From Roseicyclus sp. (GTDB taxonomy: Bacteria > Pseudomonadota > Alphaproteobacteria > Rhodobacterales > Rhodobacteraceae): DNA of 38,878 nt. Positions within the stretch are counted from its first letter, which is position 1; each line of letters begins with the position of its first letter. Positions 17,309 through 26,321 of this stretch are shown in pieces. The notes beneath the pieces are model-generated. The model did not search any database. It saw nothing but the letters and a program-made list of their open reading frames with translations, and was not told the DNA's origin. The position numbers and the translations under genes are program-made. Location: positions 1 through 38,878 of the forward strand of contig JAGYLB010000096.1 in the NCBI GenBank assembly GCA_018401055.1. The letters are read 5' to 3'.

Positions 17309-18678
17309 CGCAGGCTTTCGGCGTAAATCGCCGCCACCGCGCAGGACGCCAGCCGCGACTTGTCGTCATCGGCGCGGCTTGTCAGGATCACCGGCACCTG
17401 CGCCCCCATCACGATGCCCGCCGCCGCCGCATGGGCCAGAAACGTCAGTTCCTTGGCGATCATGTTGCCCGCCTCCATGTTCGGCGCGACCAAGATCTCG
17501 GCCCGCCCTGCCACCAGCCCGGTCAACCCCTTGGTGCGCGCAGCACCGGGGTCGACCGCATTGTCCATCGCCAGCGGCCCGTCGACCAACCCGCCGGTGA
17601 TCTGGCCCCGGTCGGCCATCTTGGACAGGATCGCGGCATCGAGCGTCGAGGGGATCGAGGCCGTCACCGTTTCCACCGCCGACAAGATGCCCACCTTGGG
17701 CAACTCGATGCCCAGCGCGCGCGCCAGATCGATGGCGTTTTGCACGATCGACACCTTGCATTCGAGATCGGGCGCAATGTTGATCGCGGCATCGGTGACG
17801 AAAAGCAGATGCTCCAGCCCCGGCACATCCATGACAAAGACATGGGACAGCCGGCGGTTGGTGCGCAGCCCGCCCTCCTTCTTCAGGATCGCGTGCAGCA
17901 ACTGGTCGGTGTGCAGATGCCCCTTCATCAGCGCCTTGGCGCGCCCTTCGTGGATCAGCGCGACCGCGCGCAGGGCTGCGGCGCGGTGGTCGGGGATGTC
18001 GACAATCTCTATGCCCGCAATGTCAGCACCCGCCTCTGCGGCGGCAGCGGCGATCTTGTCGGGGCAGCCGACGAAGAGCGGTGAGATCAGCGTGTGATCG
18101 CGCGCCATGACCGCCCCCATCACCGCATCCGGGCTTTCGGGGCAGACCACGACCGTAGGCAAGGGGGGCAAGGGGGCGGCGCGCGCCAGCAGCGCGTCGA
18201 AATGGCGGTGCGATTGTACCGTCAGGCCCGGCACATCGACCCCGTCGAAGCTGCGCACCGCATCCGGCGCCTGCACCGTCACCGAGCCCTCGGCCACGCG
18301 GCCCGCAGGCCCGTCGACCCAGACCGCCAGCCGCACCGCGCGTGCGGGCAGCTTGTCGACCACCCTCACGCCGATGCTGAGCGTCTCGCCCGCATGGGCG
18401 CGTCCGACAAAGCGCAGGTCCTGCGCCATATAGAGCGTCCCCGGCCCCGGCAACTGGTTGCCCAAGACGCCCGAGATCAGTGCTGCCACCCAGGCCGAGG
18501 GCGCGACCGCCTCGGGACGCCCGTCGCCGTCGCCATCCAGCTTGGGCAGATGCATCGGGTTCATGTTGCCGCTGGAATGGGCAAAGACATAAAGATCCTC
18601 GGCGCGGCAGAGGCGTTCTACGCGCGCCTCCTGCCCGGGGATGAGATCGGCATAAGGAATGCTGGTCAGGATGGTCAT
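17305..18678 (-). CDS. MaoC-like hotdog domain fused to phosphate acetyl/butyryltransferase
   Basis: 457 residues in two parts. Residues about 1-150 are a MaoC/hydratase-2 hotdog domain ([17 protein letters not shown], then [14 protein letters not shown]). Residues about 170-457 are a Pta/Ptb-type transferase ([11 protein letters not shown], then [36 protein letters not shown] and [19 protein letters not shown], ending [20 protein letters not shown]). The transferase converts acyl-CoA plus phosphate to acyl phosphate plus CoA. In the hydratase motif the usual G-D-x-N-P-x-H reads G-N-M-N-P-M-H, so the catalytic Asp is Asn. The first domain may therefore bind acyl-CoA rather than hydrate it. 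Coupled to ackA by ATGA overlap; frame intact. Confidence 0.88.
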   Translation of the reverse strand: MTILTSIPYADLIPGQEARVERLCRAEDLYVFAHSSGNMNPMHLPKLDGDGDGRPEAVAPSAWVAALISGVLGNQLPGPGTLYMAQDLRFVGRAHAGETLSIGVRVVDKLPARAVRLAVWVDGPAGRVAEGSVTVQAPDAVRSFDGVDVPGLTVQSHRHFDALLARAAPLPPLPTVVVCPESPDAVMGAVMARDHTLISPLFVGCPDKIAAAAAEAGADIAGIEIVDIPDHRAAALRAVALIHEGRAKALMKGHLHTDQLLHAILKKEGGLRTNRRLSHVFVMDVPGLEHLLFVTDAAINIAPDLECKVSIVQNAIDLARALGIELPKVGILSAVETVTASIPSTLDAAILSKMADRGQITGGLVDGPLAMDNAVDPGAARTKGLTGLVAGRAEILVAPNMEAGNMIAKELTFLAHAAAAGIVMGAQVPVILTSRADDDKSRLASCAVAAIYAESLR

Positions 18679-18976
18679 CTGGGTCCTTCGCGTTCAGGGC
18701 GCTTCGGCCAGCAGCCTAGAGCCGCGCGGTGACGGCGCCTTGACATGGGTCAGGCTGCGGTCATGCTTCGGCCAAGCTGCAGACTGCCACCCCCGGCCTC
18801 ACGGTCGGCAGGATCCCCTTGCCCATGGCGCAAAACAGGGCATATTCCCGCCGCTATCTCTACTCTATCGACCCCTGTCTTCGCCCTCATGGCCAAGCTT
18901 GTGCTCTCGATCTTGCATGGGTTACGCCGGACTGCCGCATGGTGCGGGCAGTGTGATAAGACAGGAGACCACGGTT

Positions 18977-19183
18977 ATGGCAACTGGCACCGTGAAATGG
19001 TTCAACACCACCAAAGGCTACGGCTTCATCGCGCCCGATGGCGGCTCCAAGGACGTGTTCGTGCACATCTCTGGCGTCGAGCGTTCGGGCCTGACCGGCC
19101 TTGCCGACAACCAGAAGGTCAAGTTCGACCTTGAAAAAGGCCGTGACGGCCGCGAAAGCGCCGTGAACATCGAACTGATGTAA
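18977..19183 (+). CDS. Cold-shock domain protein
   Basis: The 68-residue CspA-type protein reads [20 protein letters not shown], with RNP1 KGYGFI and RNP2 DVFVHI both intact, then VERSGLTGL and [15 protein letters not shown]. It is a single OB fold that binds single-stranded RNA and melts secondary structure. AGGAGA lies nine bases before ATG 18977. A long leader of up to 298 bp separates it from the divergent pta gene; csp genes are often controlled through such leaders. A strong terminator follows at 19209-19239. Confidence 0.93.
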   Translation: MATGTVKWFNTTKGYGFIAPDGGSKDVFVHISGVERSGLTGLADNQKVKFDLEKGRDGRESAVNIELM

Positions 19184-19208
19184 TACAGGCCTTCGGACCC
19201 GGAATTCG

Positions 19209-19239
19209 AAAGGGCGCGCTGCCATGGCGCGCCCTTTTT
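19209..19239 (+). terminator. Rho-independent terminator of the cold-shock gene
   Basis: GGGCGCGC (19212-19219) pairs with GCGCGCCC (19227-19234) around a 7-base loop, extended by AAA/TTT and followed by a run of five T (19235-19239). A-runs on the other side let it also act, more weakly, for the convergent FAH gene. Confidence 0.85.
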
Positions 19240-19276
19240 CCTTGTGTCGCCGTCCCGTTCTTGACGCGACAGGCCA

Positions 19277-20059
19277 TCAAGCGTCGGTCGGCCCCAGCAT
19301 GGTCACCCCGACTGCCCCGATGCCGTCGATGACCACCTCGACCACCTGCCCCGGTTTCACGGGGCGCGCGCCGAGCGAGGTGCCGCAGGCGATCACGTCG
19401 CCGGGCTCCAGCGTCATGTCTTGCGACAGCAGGTGCACGATCTGGGGCGGAGTCAGGATCATGTCCGACGCCTCGTAGCTTTGCCGCTCGCGCCCGTCGA
19501 CCATCACCTTGACCACAAGGCTCGCCCAATCCAGCCCCGTGGCAATCACCGGGCCGATCACGCCAAAACCGTCAAAGCTCTTGGCGCGGGTCCATTGCGG
19601 GAAACTCGGGTCCGCGTTCAGCACATCAAGCGAGGTGATGTCGTTTACGCAAGTGTAGCCCAGGATCGCGGCTTCCGCCTCGGCCTCGGTCGCGTGTTTG
19701 CAGGACCGCCCGATCACGATGCCCAATTCGCCCTCGAAGATCACGCGGCCCGCGCTTTCGGGGATCACGACCTCGGCCCCCGGTCCGGCCAGTGAGGTGC
19801 AGGCCTTGAGGAACCACAGCGGATGGGTCGGATGCGCCTGCCCGCCCTTTTCGGCGGCGGCCTTGTAATTGTTCCAAAGCCCGATGAACTTGCCCGGCAC
19901 CACGGGCGGCAGCAGGGTCAGGTCAGACAGCGCGATTGCCGCCCCGGTGGCCCCTTCGGTGCCTAGCCCCGCGCGTGGATGCAGCGCGGCGCCCTTGATG
20001 ACGCCAGTCAAGATCTCGCCCGTCGCTGTCTTTCCGCGTGCCCATGTCATATCGACCAT
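19277..20059 (-). CDS. Fumarylacetoacetate hydrolase (FAH) family protein
   Basis: About 260 residues from ATG 20059, which has AGGGA five bases upstream. An upstream frame to 20191 has no obvious start signal. Motifs: LLPPVVPGKFIGLWNNYKAA, then VIFEGELGIVIGRSCKH with the metal-binding Glu-x-Glu, GYTCVNDITSLDVL and PQWTRAKSFDGFGVIGPVI, ending LEPGDVIACGTSLGARPVKP. FAH-fold enzymes hydrolyse or decarboxylate 2,4-diketo acids with Mg2+. It is divergent (143 bp) from an SDR resembling 2-keto-3-deoxy-L-fuconate dehydrogenase, so hydrolysis of a 2,4-diketo-3-deoxy sugar acid is a reasonable guess. Catechol-pathway roles are an alternative. Confidence 0.83.
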   Translation of the reverse strand: MVDMTWARGKTATGEILTGVIKGAALHPRAGLGTEGATGAAIALSDLTLLPPVVPGKFIGLWNNYKAAAEKGGQAHPTHPLWFLKACTSLAGPGAEVVIPESAGRVIFEGELGIVIGRSCKHATEAEAEAAILGYTCVNDITSLDVLNADPSFPQWTRAKSFDGFGVIGPVIATGLDWASLVVKVMVDGRERQSYEASDMILTPPQIVHLLSQDMTLEPGDVIACGTSLGARPVKPGQVVEVVIDGIGAVGVTMLGPTDA

Positions 20060-20202
20060 GCCTTCCCTGCTCCGGCCCTCCGGCCCGTTCCAATGCCATG
20101 TTTGCCCCTCGGCCAGCCATGCACAAGCGGGATCGTCGCGATGGCGCTTGTCCCCGTCGCGGGTTCTTGTAGCGTGCGCCGGGCTTGGCAACGGAGGGGC
20201 GC

Positions 20203-20942
20203 ATGAGACTGACAGGAAAGACCGTCATCGTGACGGCGGCGGGCGCGGGGATCGGGCGAGCCTCGGCGCTGGCCATGGCGCGCGAGGGGGCGGTGGTGCA
20301 TGCGACCGACATCGACACCGGCGCGCTGGGCAGCCTTGCTGCGGAACATGCCAATATCCGCCCGGCCGTGCTGGATGTAACGGATGCGGCCGCCATCCGG
20401 GCCTTTGCCGCCGCAGCCCCTACCCCGAACGTGCTCTTCAACTGCGCCGGCTGGGTCCATGACGGCACCTTGCTCGAGGCCAGCGACGCGGATTGGGACA
20501 GGTCTTTTGCCATCAACATCCGCGGCATGGCCCGCATGACCGAGGCGTTTCTGCCCCGGATGATCGAGAACGGCGGCGGTTCGATCATCAACATGGCCTC
20601 GGTCGTCTCTGCCATCACGGGCGCGGCCAGCCGCTGCGCCTATGGCGCGACCAAGGGCGCGGTGATGGGCCTGACCAAGGCGATCGCGACCGACTACATC
20701 CGTGACCGCATCCGCTGCAACGCGATCTGCCCCGGCACGGTGCTGACCCCGTCGCTGCAGGCCCGCATGGCGGCGCGCGGCGACTACGACGCCGCGTATC
20801 AGGCGATGCTCGACCGCCAGCCGCTGCGCGCGAGATGACCCACCCGGAGGATATCGCCCCGATGGTGGTCTATCTCGGCTCGGACGAGTCGCGGGCGGCG
20901 ACAGGGCAATTCTTTGTCGTCGACGGCGGCTGGACGATATGA
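20203..20942 (+). CDS. SDR-family dehydrogenase, 2-keto-3-deoxy-L-fuconate dehydrogenase-like, frame broken near 3' end
   Basis: Starts MRLTGKTVIVTAAGAGIGRA with GGAGG upstream. NAD(P) motif AAGAGIG, acidic D in HATDIDT (prefers NAD), NCAG motif VLFNCAGWVHDGTLL, and the active site as SVVSAITGAASRCAYGATKG (Ser, Tyr-x-x-x-Lys). RCNAICPGTVLTPSL is characteristic of the fuconate-dehydrogenase/BDH2 branch. A base is missing near 20833; the end MTHPEDIAPMVVYLGSDESR and VVDGGWTI is in another frame and stops at TGA 20940-20942. That stop overlaps the next ATG as ATGA. The neighbouring FAH hydrolase supports a non-phosphorylated deoxy-sugar-acid route; a hydroxybutyrate-type substrate is also possible. 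Confidence 0.8.
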
Positions 20943-21812
20943 CCGGATCAATCGGCCTGATCGGCCTTGGCGCGATGGGCGCGGGCATGGGGCGCAACCT
21001 GCCGTCGAAGACCGGCGGATTGCAGACCATGGCGCATCGCGACCGGGCCGTGATCGAGGCGCTGGTGGCGGATGGCGCGACCGAACATGCCGATGCGGCC
21101 GGTGTGGCAGCGGCGTCGGACGTGGTAATCTTGTGCCTGCCCAATTCGACCGTGGTCGAGGCGGTGATGGCCGACATAGCCCCGGCGCTCAGGCCCGGCC
21201 AGATGGTGATCGACACGGGCACCTCGGCGCTGGCACTGGCCGAGGCGCTGGCCGCGCGCGGCATCGGTTTCGCCGAAGCGCCCCTGACGGGTGGCGCGCA
21301 GCAGGCGACGGATGGCGTTCTGGGCGCGCTGGTCGGCCGCCACGCCCGAAGGCTTTGCGCGGGCTGCGCCGGTCCTTTCCACCTTTTGCGAACGGGTCGA
21401 GCATTTCGGCCCGGTGGGCAGCGGCGCCAAGGCGAAGTTCATCAACAACTACATGGTCATGGGCATCGCGGCCCTGGTGACGGAGGCCTTCCGCGCCGCC
21501 GCCGACGAAGGCATCGACTGGGGCCAACTGCATGACGTGGTGCAATGCGGCTCGGCCAATTCGGGCGTATTGAACCGGATCATCGGCAAGGCGCGCGACG
21601 GCGATTTCTCGGGCTACGTGTTTTCCGTGGGAAACGCCGCCAAGGACATGCGCTACATCGCAGACTACCTTGACGGATCGGGGCATGGAACGCCCCTGTC
21701 GCAGGCTGTCCACGACTTGTTCCAGAAGGCCGTAGCGCAGGGGCATGGCGAGAGGCGCATCAGCGAGCTGTTACGGCCCGAAATCCGCGATGGGTTGTTC
21801 GCGGGGCTTTAG
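20939..21812 (+). CDS. Beta-hydroxyacid dehydrogenase (3-hydroxyisobutyrate dehydrogenase family), frame broken
   Basis: Starts MTGSIGLIGLGAMGAGMGRN, whose GLGAMGAGM is the NAD(P) loop. Next are DVVILCLPNSTVVEAVMADI and VIDTGTSALALAEALAARGI. Its GFAEAPLTGGAQQATDG is the substrate-binding DAPVSGG-type motif. Near 21340 an extra C (GGCCGCC) shifts the frame, which continues ATPEGFARAAPVLSTFCERV. GSGAKAKFINNYMVMG contains the catalytic Lys and the K-x-x-x-N pattern. About 290 residues. Family members oxidise 3-hydroxyisobutyrate or reduce tartronate semialdehyde and related aldehydes. Overlaps the SDR gene by ATGA, so a shared pathway is likely; the exact substrate is unknown. Confidence 0.8.
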
Positions 21813-21927
21813 CCCCGGCCTCCCGACCTGCGCGCGCCACCAGCGCCGCGGCGCGCAGGGCCAGCGCGGCTGGCCCCTTGACGCAGGCTTCGCGGCGCCG
21901 CCACACTCCGCGCCGGAGAGGACGGGC

Positions 21928-22602
21928 ATGACCACACCCCACGTCAGCGCAGCCTGCCGCGCCGCCTCGCCGCGCGGATCGTGGGCCATGCGCTGGTCTT
22001 TGTCGCGCGCTTCATCACCGCCGTCCGCGCCGACTGGCGGGGCGTGGAACCCATCGCCCGCCAGAGGGGTCTATTACGCCAACCATGTCTCGAACGGCGA
22101 CATGCCGATGATCTGGGCCTGCCTGCCCGCTCATATCCGCCGCATGACCCGCCCCGTCGCCGCCGCCGATTACTGGCTCAAGACGCCGCTCCGGGCCTTC
22201 GTCGGACCCGAGGTCTTCAACTGCGTCCTCGTCGACCGCAACCGCGAAGGCCGGACCGAGGACCCGATGGCCGCCATCCTCGAAGCGCTGGAGGAAGGCT
22301 CCAGCCTCATCATCTTCCCCGAAGGCAACCGCAACATGGGCCTGGAGCCGCTGCTGCCGTTTCGCGCGGGGCTATACAACATCGGTCGCGCGCGGCCCGA
22401 CATCGACCTTGTCCCCGCATGGATCGCCAATCTCAACGAGATCATGCCCAAGGGCGAGGTGATCCCCCTGCCGCTGATCTGCACCGTCACCTTCGGCGCG
22501 CCCGTAAAAGTGGAGGAAGGCGAGAACCGCGGCAATTTCCTTGCCCGCGCGGCGGCAGCACTTGTGGCGCTCAAGCCCGACGACCCGGACGGCGCGCCAT
22601 GA
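21928..22602 (+). CDS. PlsC-type 1-acyl-glycerol-3-phosphate acyltransferase, frame broken near 5' end
   Basis: The catalytic motif VYYANHVSNGD (H-x4-D), then SSLIIFPEGNRNMG (FPEG phosphate-binding motif) and DLVPAWIANLN identify a lysophospholipid acyltransferase-like enzyme. The N-terminus needs two corrections. From ATG 21928 (MTTPHV) the frame moves near 21945 to ARIVGHALVFVARFITAVRA, a membrane-associating segment. It returns near 22068, where GGGG should be GGG (RQR-VYYANHV). About 224 residues. It acylates lysophosphatidate or a related glycerol phosphate at the inner membrane. Its stop overlaps the cytidylyltransferase start (ATGA, 22599-22602): consecutive steps of phospholipid synthesis. 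Confidence 0.82.
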   Translation: MTTPHVSAACRAASPRGSWAMRWSLSRASSPPSAPTGGAWNPSPARGVYYANHVSNGDMPMIWACLPAHIRRMTRPVAAADYWLKTPLRAFVGPEVFNCVLVDRNREGRTEDPMAAILEALEEGSSLIIFPEGNRNMGLEPLLPFRAGLYNIGRARPDIDLVPAWIANLNEIMPKGEVIPLPLICTVTFGAPVKVEEGENRGNFLARAAAALVALKPDDPDGAP

Positions 22603-23543
22603 TCAGTCAGACGACGCTAGACATCTTGCTGCTTGCCTCGGGCGTGGTCATCTTTCTCAGCGGCATGACCGTGCTGGGCGAGGTGCTGCGCGGCCGCGTG
22701 CCGCCGGGCACCCACAGCCCGGCGGTCGAGACCTTCATGGCCCGCGTCCATTCGTGGTGGACCATGGCGGTCCTTCTGGCGCTGGCCGTCCTGTCGGGGA
22801 AGGTCGGCATCTTGTTGCTCTTCGCCTTCGCCAGCTTCGCGGCGCTGCGCGAATTTCTGACCTACGCCACCAAACGCCGCGCCGATCACCTGTCACTGGC
22901 GCTGGGGGCCTTCGTCGTCCTGCCGCTGCAATATGTGTTCGTGGGCTTCGGCTGGACCGGGCTCTATACCGTGTTCATCCCGGTCTATGCCTTCCTCCTC
23001 CTGCCCATCGTCAGCGCGCTGCGCGGCGACCCCGACCGTTTCCTCGTCCGGGTCGCGGAAATGCAGTGGGGCCTGATGATCTGCGTTTTCTGCATCAGCC
23101 ACGTGCCCGCGCTCATGACCTACCAGATGCCCGACGGGTCCGACCGCGCGGTCCTGCTGATCGTCTTCCTCGTGCTTGTGGTGCAACTGGGCGACCTGAC
23201 CGACTACTACGTGGGCCGCCGCATCAAGGGCCGCAAGATCGCACCGGGCCTATCGCCCAAGACGGTGGCGGGCGTCACCTCGGGCATCCTTGCGGCCGCC
23301 GTGATCGGCGCAGCGCTCAGCTGGATTACACCCTTCGGCCCGTTCGGCGCGGCCGCGATGGCCGCGCTCGCCTCGGTCACGGGGATGTTCGGCAGCCTCG
23401 TCTTCACCGCGATCAAGCGCGACAAGGGTGTCAAGGACTGGTCACACCTGATCCCCGGGCAGGGCGGGGTGCTGGACCAGTTCGACAGCGTGATCTTTGC
23501 CGCCCCCGTCTTCTACCACGTCCTGCACCTTGTGTGGCGCTAG
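22599..23543 (+). CDS. CdsA-like phosphatidate cytidylyltransferase
   Basis: 314 residues with about eight hydrophobic segments, starting ILLLASGVVIFLSGMTVLGE. The C-terminal signature is AIKRDKGVKDWSHLIPGQGG followed by VLDQFDSVIFAAPVFYH, matching the CTP_transf_1 pattern (S-x-x-K-R-x-x-x-x-K-D-x-x-x-x-x-P-G-x-G-G-x-x-D-x-x-D-S) closely. LGDLTDYYVGRRIKGRKIAP is the middle conserved region. The family makes CDP-diacylglycerol from phosphatidate and CTP in the inner membrane. Coupled to plsC, it looks like an accessory lipid module rather than the housekeeping cdsA, which usually neighbours uppS and dxr. Frame intact. Confidence 0.85.
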   Translation: MISQTTLDILLLASGVVIFLSGMTVLGEVLRGRVPPGTHSPAVETFMARVHSWWTMAVLLALAVLSGKVGILLLFAFASFAALREFLTYATKRRADHLSLALGAFVVLPLQYVFVGFGWTGLYTVFIPVYAFLLLPIVSALRGDPDRFLVRVAEMQWGLMICVFCISHVPALMTYQMPDGSDRAVLLIVFLVLVVQLGDLTDYYVGRRIKGRKIAPGLSPKTVAGVTSGILAAAVIGAALSWITPFGPFGAAAMAALASVTGMFGSLVFTAIKRDKGVKDWSHLIPGQGGVLDQFDSVIFAAPVFYHVLHLVWR

Positions 23544-23666
23544 CCGCCCGCCCTTCACCGATCCGTGAACGGGACCGGTTTGCATTGCCCGCCCGGATGC
23601 GTCAGGCTGCCGCAGTCGGTTGCGGGCGGAAACGGCCTGCTTCCTTTGCGAACAGGGGACATCACC

Positions 23667-25214
23667 ATGAAACGCCTTCTTGCAGCAACCGCCCTCGCGG
23701 CGATGCTGGCCACGCCTGCCTTTTCCGAGACATTCCGCTGGGCCTCCACCACCGACCCGCAGACGATGGACCCGCATGCCGTGTCCTCGACGCCGGTTCT
23801 GGGCTTTCTCAACAATGTCTACGAGGGGCTGGTGCGGCGCGGCCGCGACATGACCATCGAGCCCTCGCTCGCCACCGCGTGGGAGGCCCTGCCCGACGGC
23901 GCGGGCTGGCGCTTTACCCTCCGTGAGGGTGTGACCTTCCACGACGGCGCCCCCTTCACCGCCGAGGATGTCCGCTTCAGCTACGAGCGCGCCTCGTCCG
24001 AGGCGTCCGACGTGCGCAGCTGGTTCGCGCCGGTCAGTGACGTGGTGGTGGTCGATGATTTCACCGTCGACATCCTGACCAACTCGCCCAGCCGATATTT
24101 CCCGACAGTATCGCCAACTGGATGATCATGGACAGCGGCTGGGCCGAGGCCAATGACGCGACGGGCGTGGCCCGCGACACCGAGAATTTCGCCACGCTCA
24201 ACGCCAACGGCACCGCCGCCTTCCGCCTCGTGTCGCGCCAACCGGATCTGGAGACGGTGCTCGAACCCTTCGGCGGCTGGTGGGGCGAGGTGGAACACAA
24301 CATCACCCGCGCCATCTTTACCCCGATCCAGAACGACGCCACCGCCGTGGCAGCACTCCTGTCGGGCGAGATCGACATGATCAACCCGGTCCCGGTGCAA
24401 GATGCCGCGCGCATCGAGGCGGGCGATGGCGTCTCCGTCCTCAGGGGGATCGAGACCCGCGTCATCATGCTGGGCTTCGCCCATGACCACGAGACGCTGC
24501 AAAACGGCGCGCCCAACCCCTTCAGCGACGTCCGCGTGCGCCGCGCGGTCGCCAATGCAGTGAATGTCGACGCCATCTTGCAGACCATCATGCGCGGCTC
24601 GGCCGAACCCGCCAGCCAGCTTGTGCCCCCGTCCTCGCGCGGCTTCTCTACCGGGCTCGACACGCGGTCAGGCACTTGACCCCGATGCCGCCCGCGCGGC
24701 TCTGGCCGAGGCGGGTTATCCCGACGGGTTCGACTTCACCCTGTCGTGCACCAATGACCGCTACATCAATGACGAAGCGGTCTGTCAGGCCGTCGTGGGC
24801 ATGCTCGCGCAGGTCGGCATGACTGCCACGCTTGAGGCCGGTCCGGTCTCGAACTACTGGCCGCAGCTGCGCGAGGGCAATTTCGACATGTACCTGCTGG
24901 GTTGGTCGCCGGGCACGTTCGACGCCGAACACCCGCTGCGCTTCCTCGTGCACACGGCCGGCGACAGCTTGGGCACCTGGAATTTCGGCGGCTATTCGAA
25001 CCCGCGCATCGACGCGCTGATCCCGATGATCCAGTCCGAGATCGACGACACCGCACGTCAGGCCATGTTGGACGAGACCGCCGCCACCATCCAGGAAGAC
25101 ATGGTCTATGTGCCGCTCTATGTTGAGCCGCTGCTCTGGGGCGTGCGCGATGGCGTGACCCTTACCCAGCGGCCCGACAATTTCTTCATCCTGCGCTGGG
25201 TGACGGTGAACTGA
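23667..25214 (+). CDS. Peptide/solute ABC transporter substrate-binding protein, frame broken twice
   Basis: Starts MKRLLAATALAAMLATPAFS, a Sec signal peptide with cleavage after AFS. TFRWASTTDPQTMDPHAVSS and FLNNVYEGLVRRGRDM are the SBP_bac_5 opening, and RFTLREGVTFHDGAPFTAED is the DppA/OppA signature. A missing C near 24103 shifts the frame to PDSIANWMIMDSGWAEAND. An extra T near 24676 shifts it to DPDAARAALAEAGYPDGFDF. The end is NFFILRWVTVN, TGA 25212-25214. About 515 residues, normal for the family. Periplasmic protein that delivers oligopeptides or similar solutes to the permease pair downstream. AGGGGA precedes ATG 23667. Ligand unknown. Confidence 0.88.
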
Positions 25215-25238
25215 GATCAGGCCCCGCAAAAAGAAACC

Positions 25239-25268
25239 CGCCACGGGGGCAGACAGGCCCCCGTGGCG
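25239..25268. promoter_or_regulatory. Strong intercistronic hairpin between binding protein and permease genes
   Basis: CGCCACGGGGGC (25239-25250) and GCCCCCGTGGCG (25257-25268) form a perfect 12-bp stem with a 6-base loop. There is no following T-run. Hairpins here in ABC operons commonly protect the binding-protein mRNA and lower downstream expression; that role is inferred. Confidence 0.65.
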
Positions 25269-25352
25269 TGGTATGGTTTACCACGGGGTAAGCCTTGACG
25301 GGCGGCCCTGCCCAATGCAGTCCTGACCGACGCCAACGGGGACGCCAGCCAT

Positions 25353-26317
25353 ATGGTCAGCTACATCTTCCGCCGCATCCTGCAATCCGTGCTTGTCCTG
25401 CTGGTCGTGGGTCTGGTGGCCTTTGCCATGTTCCGCTACGTCGGCGACCCGGTCGACACGATGCTGGGGCAAGAACGCACCATGCAAGATATCGAGAGGT
25501 TGCGCGACAGCCTTGGCCTGAACGATCCGTTCTTTGTGCAATACTGGAACTTTCTCGGTCGCGCGATGCAGGGCGATCTGGGCATTTCCTACCGCCAAGG
25601 CCGCCCGGTGGCCGAAATCATCGCCGAACGCCTGCTGCGGCCACGCTGGAACTGGCCGCCGTCTCGGGCACATTCGCGCTGCTCATGGGTATCGGGCTTG
25701 GCGTCTTCACCGCCATCCGGCGGCACGGCTTTTCGGCCAATGCGATCATGGCCTTGTCCCTCATCGGCGTGTCGCTGCCCACATTCCTGATCGGCATCTT
25801 GCTGATCTATCTCTTCGCAGTGGAACTCGGCGTTTTGCCCAGCTTCGGGCGCGGCGAGACGGTGATGATCGGCGGCTGGTCGACCGGGTTTCTGACCCAA
25901 TCAGGGCTCATCGCGTTGATCTTGCCCTCGATCACGCTGGGCCTTTACCAAATGACGCTGATCATGCGGCTTGTCCGCTCCGAAATGCTCGAGGTCTTGC
26001 GGCAAGACTACATCCGCTTCGCCCGCGCCCGCGGCCTGTCGCAACGCGCCATCAACTTTCGCCATGCGCTCAAGAACACGCTGGTCCCCGTGATCACCGT
26101 CACCGGCCTGCAGCTTGGCTCCATCATAGCCTTCGCCATCATCACCGAGACGGTGTTCCAGTGGCCCGGCGTGGGATTGCTGTTCATCAATGCGATCCAA
26201 TTCGTCGATATCCCCGTCATGGCCGCCTATCTCATGCTGATCTCGGTCATGTTCGTGGGCATCAACCTGATCGTCGACCTGCTTTACGTCGCCATCGACC
26301 CAAGGTTGAGGAGCTGA
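25353..26317 (+). CDS. ABC transporter permease, DppB/OppB type, frame broken
   Basis: Starts MVSYIFRRILQSVLVLLVVG, the typical first membrane helix. DIERLRDSLGLNDPFFVQYW and GDLGISYRQGRPVAEIIAER follow. A base is missing near 25633, after which the frame reads ATLELAAVSGTFALLMGIGL, then LSLIGVSLPTFLIGILLIYL. The EAA-type cytoplasmic loop is in QDYIRFARARGLSQRAINFR. Ends YVAIDPRLRS at 26317. About 321 residues, six membrane helices, one half of the inner-membrane channel. The start is 138 bp after the binding protein gene, past the hairpin. The second permease starts 4 bp later. Confidence 0.85.
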
Positions 26318-26321
26318 CGCC

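Noticed and set aside
18740..18768. TTGACA with a weak -10 as a promoter for the cold-shock gene
   Set aside because: The -10 match is poor and the spacing to the gene is over 200 bp; not supportable from sequence alone.
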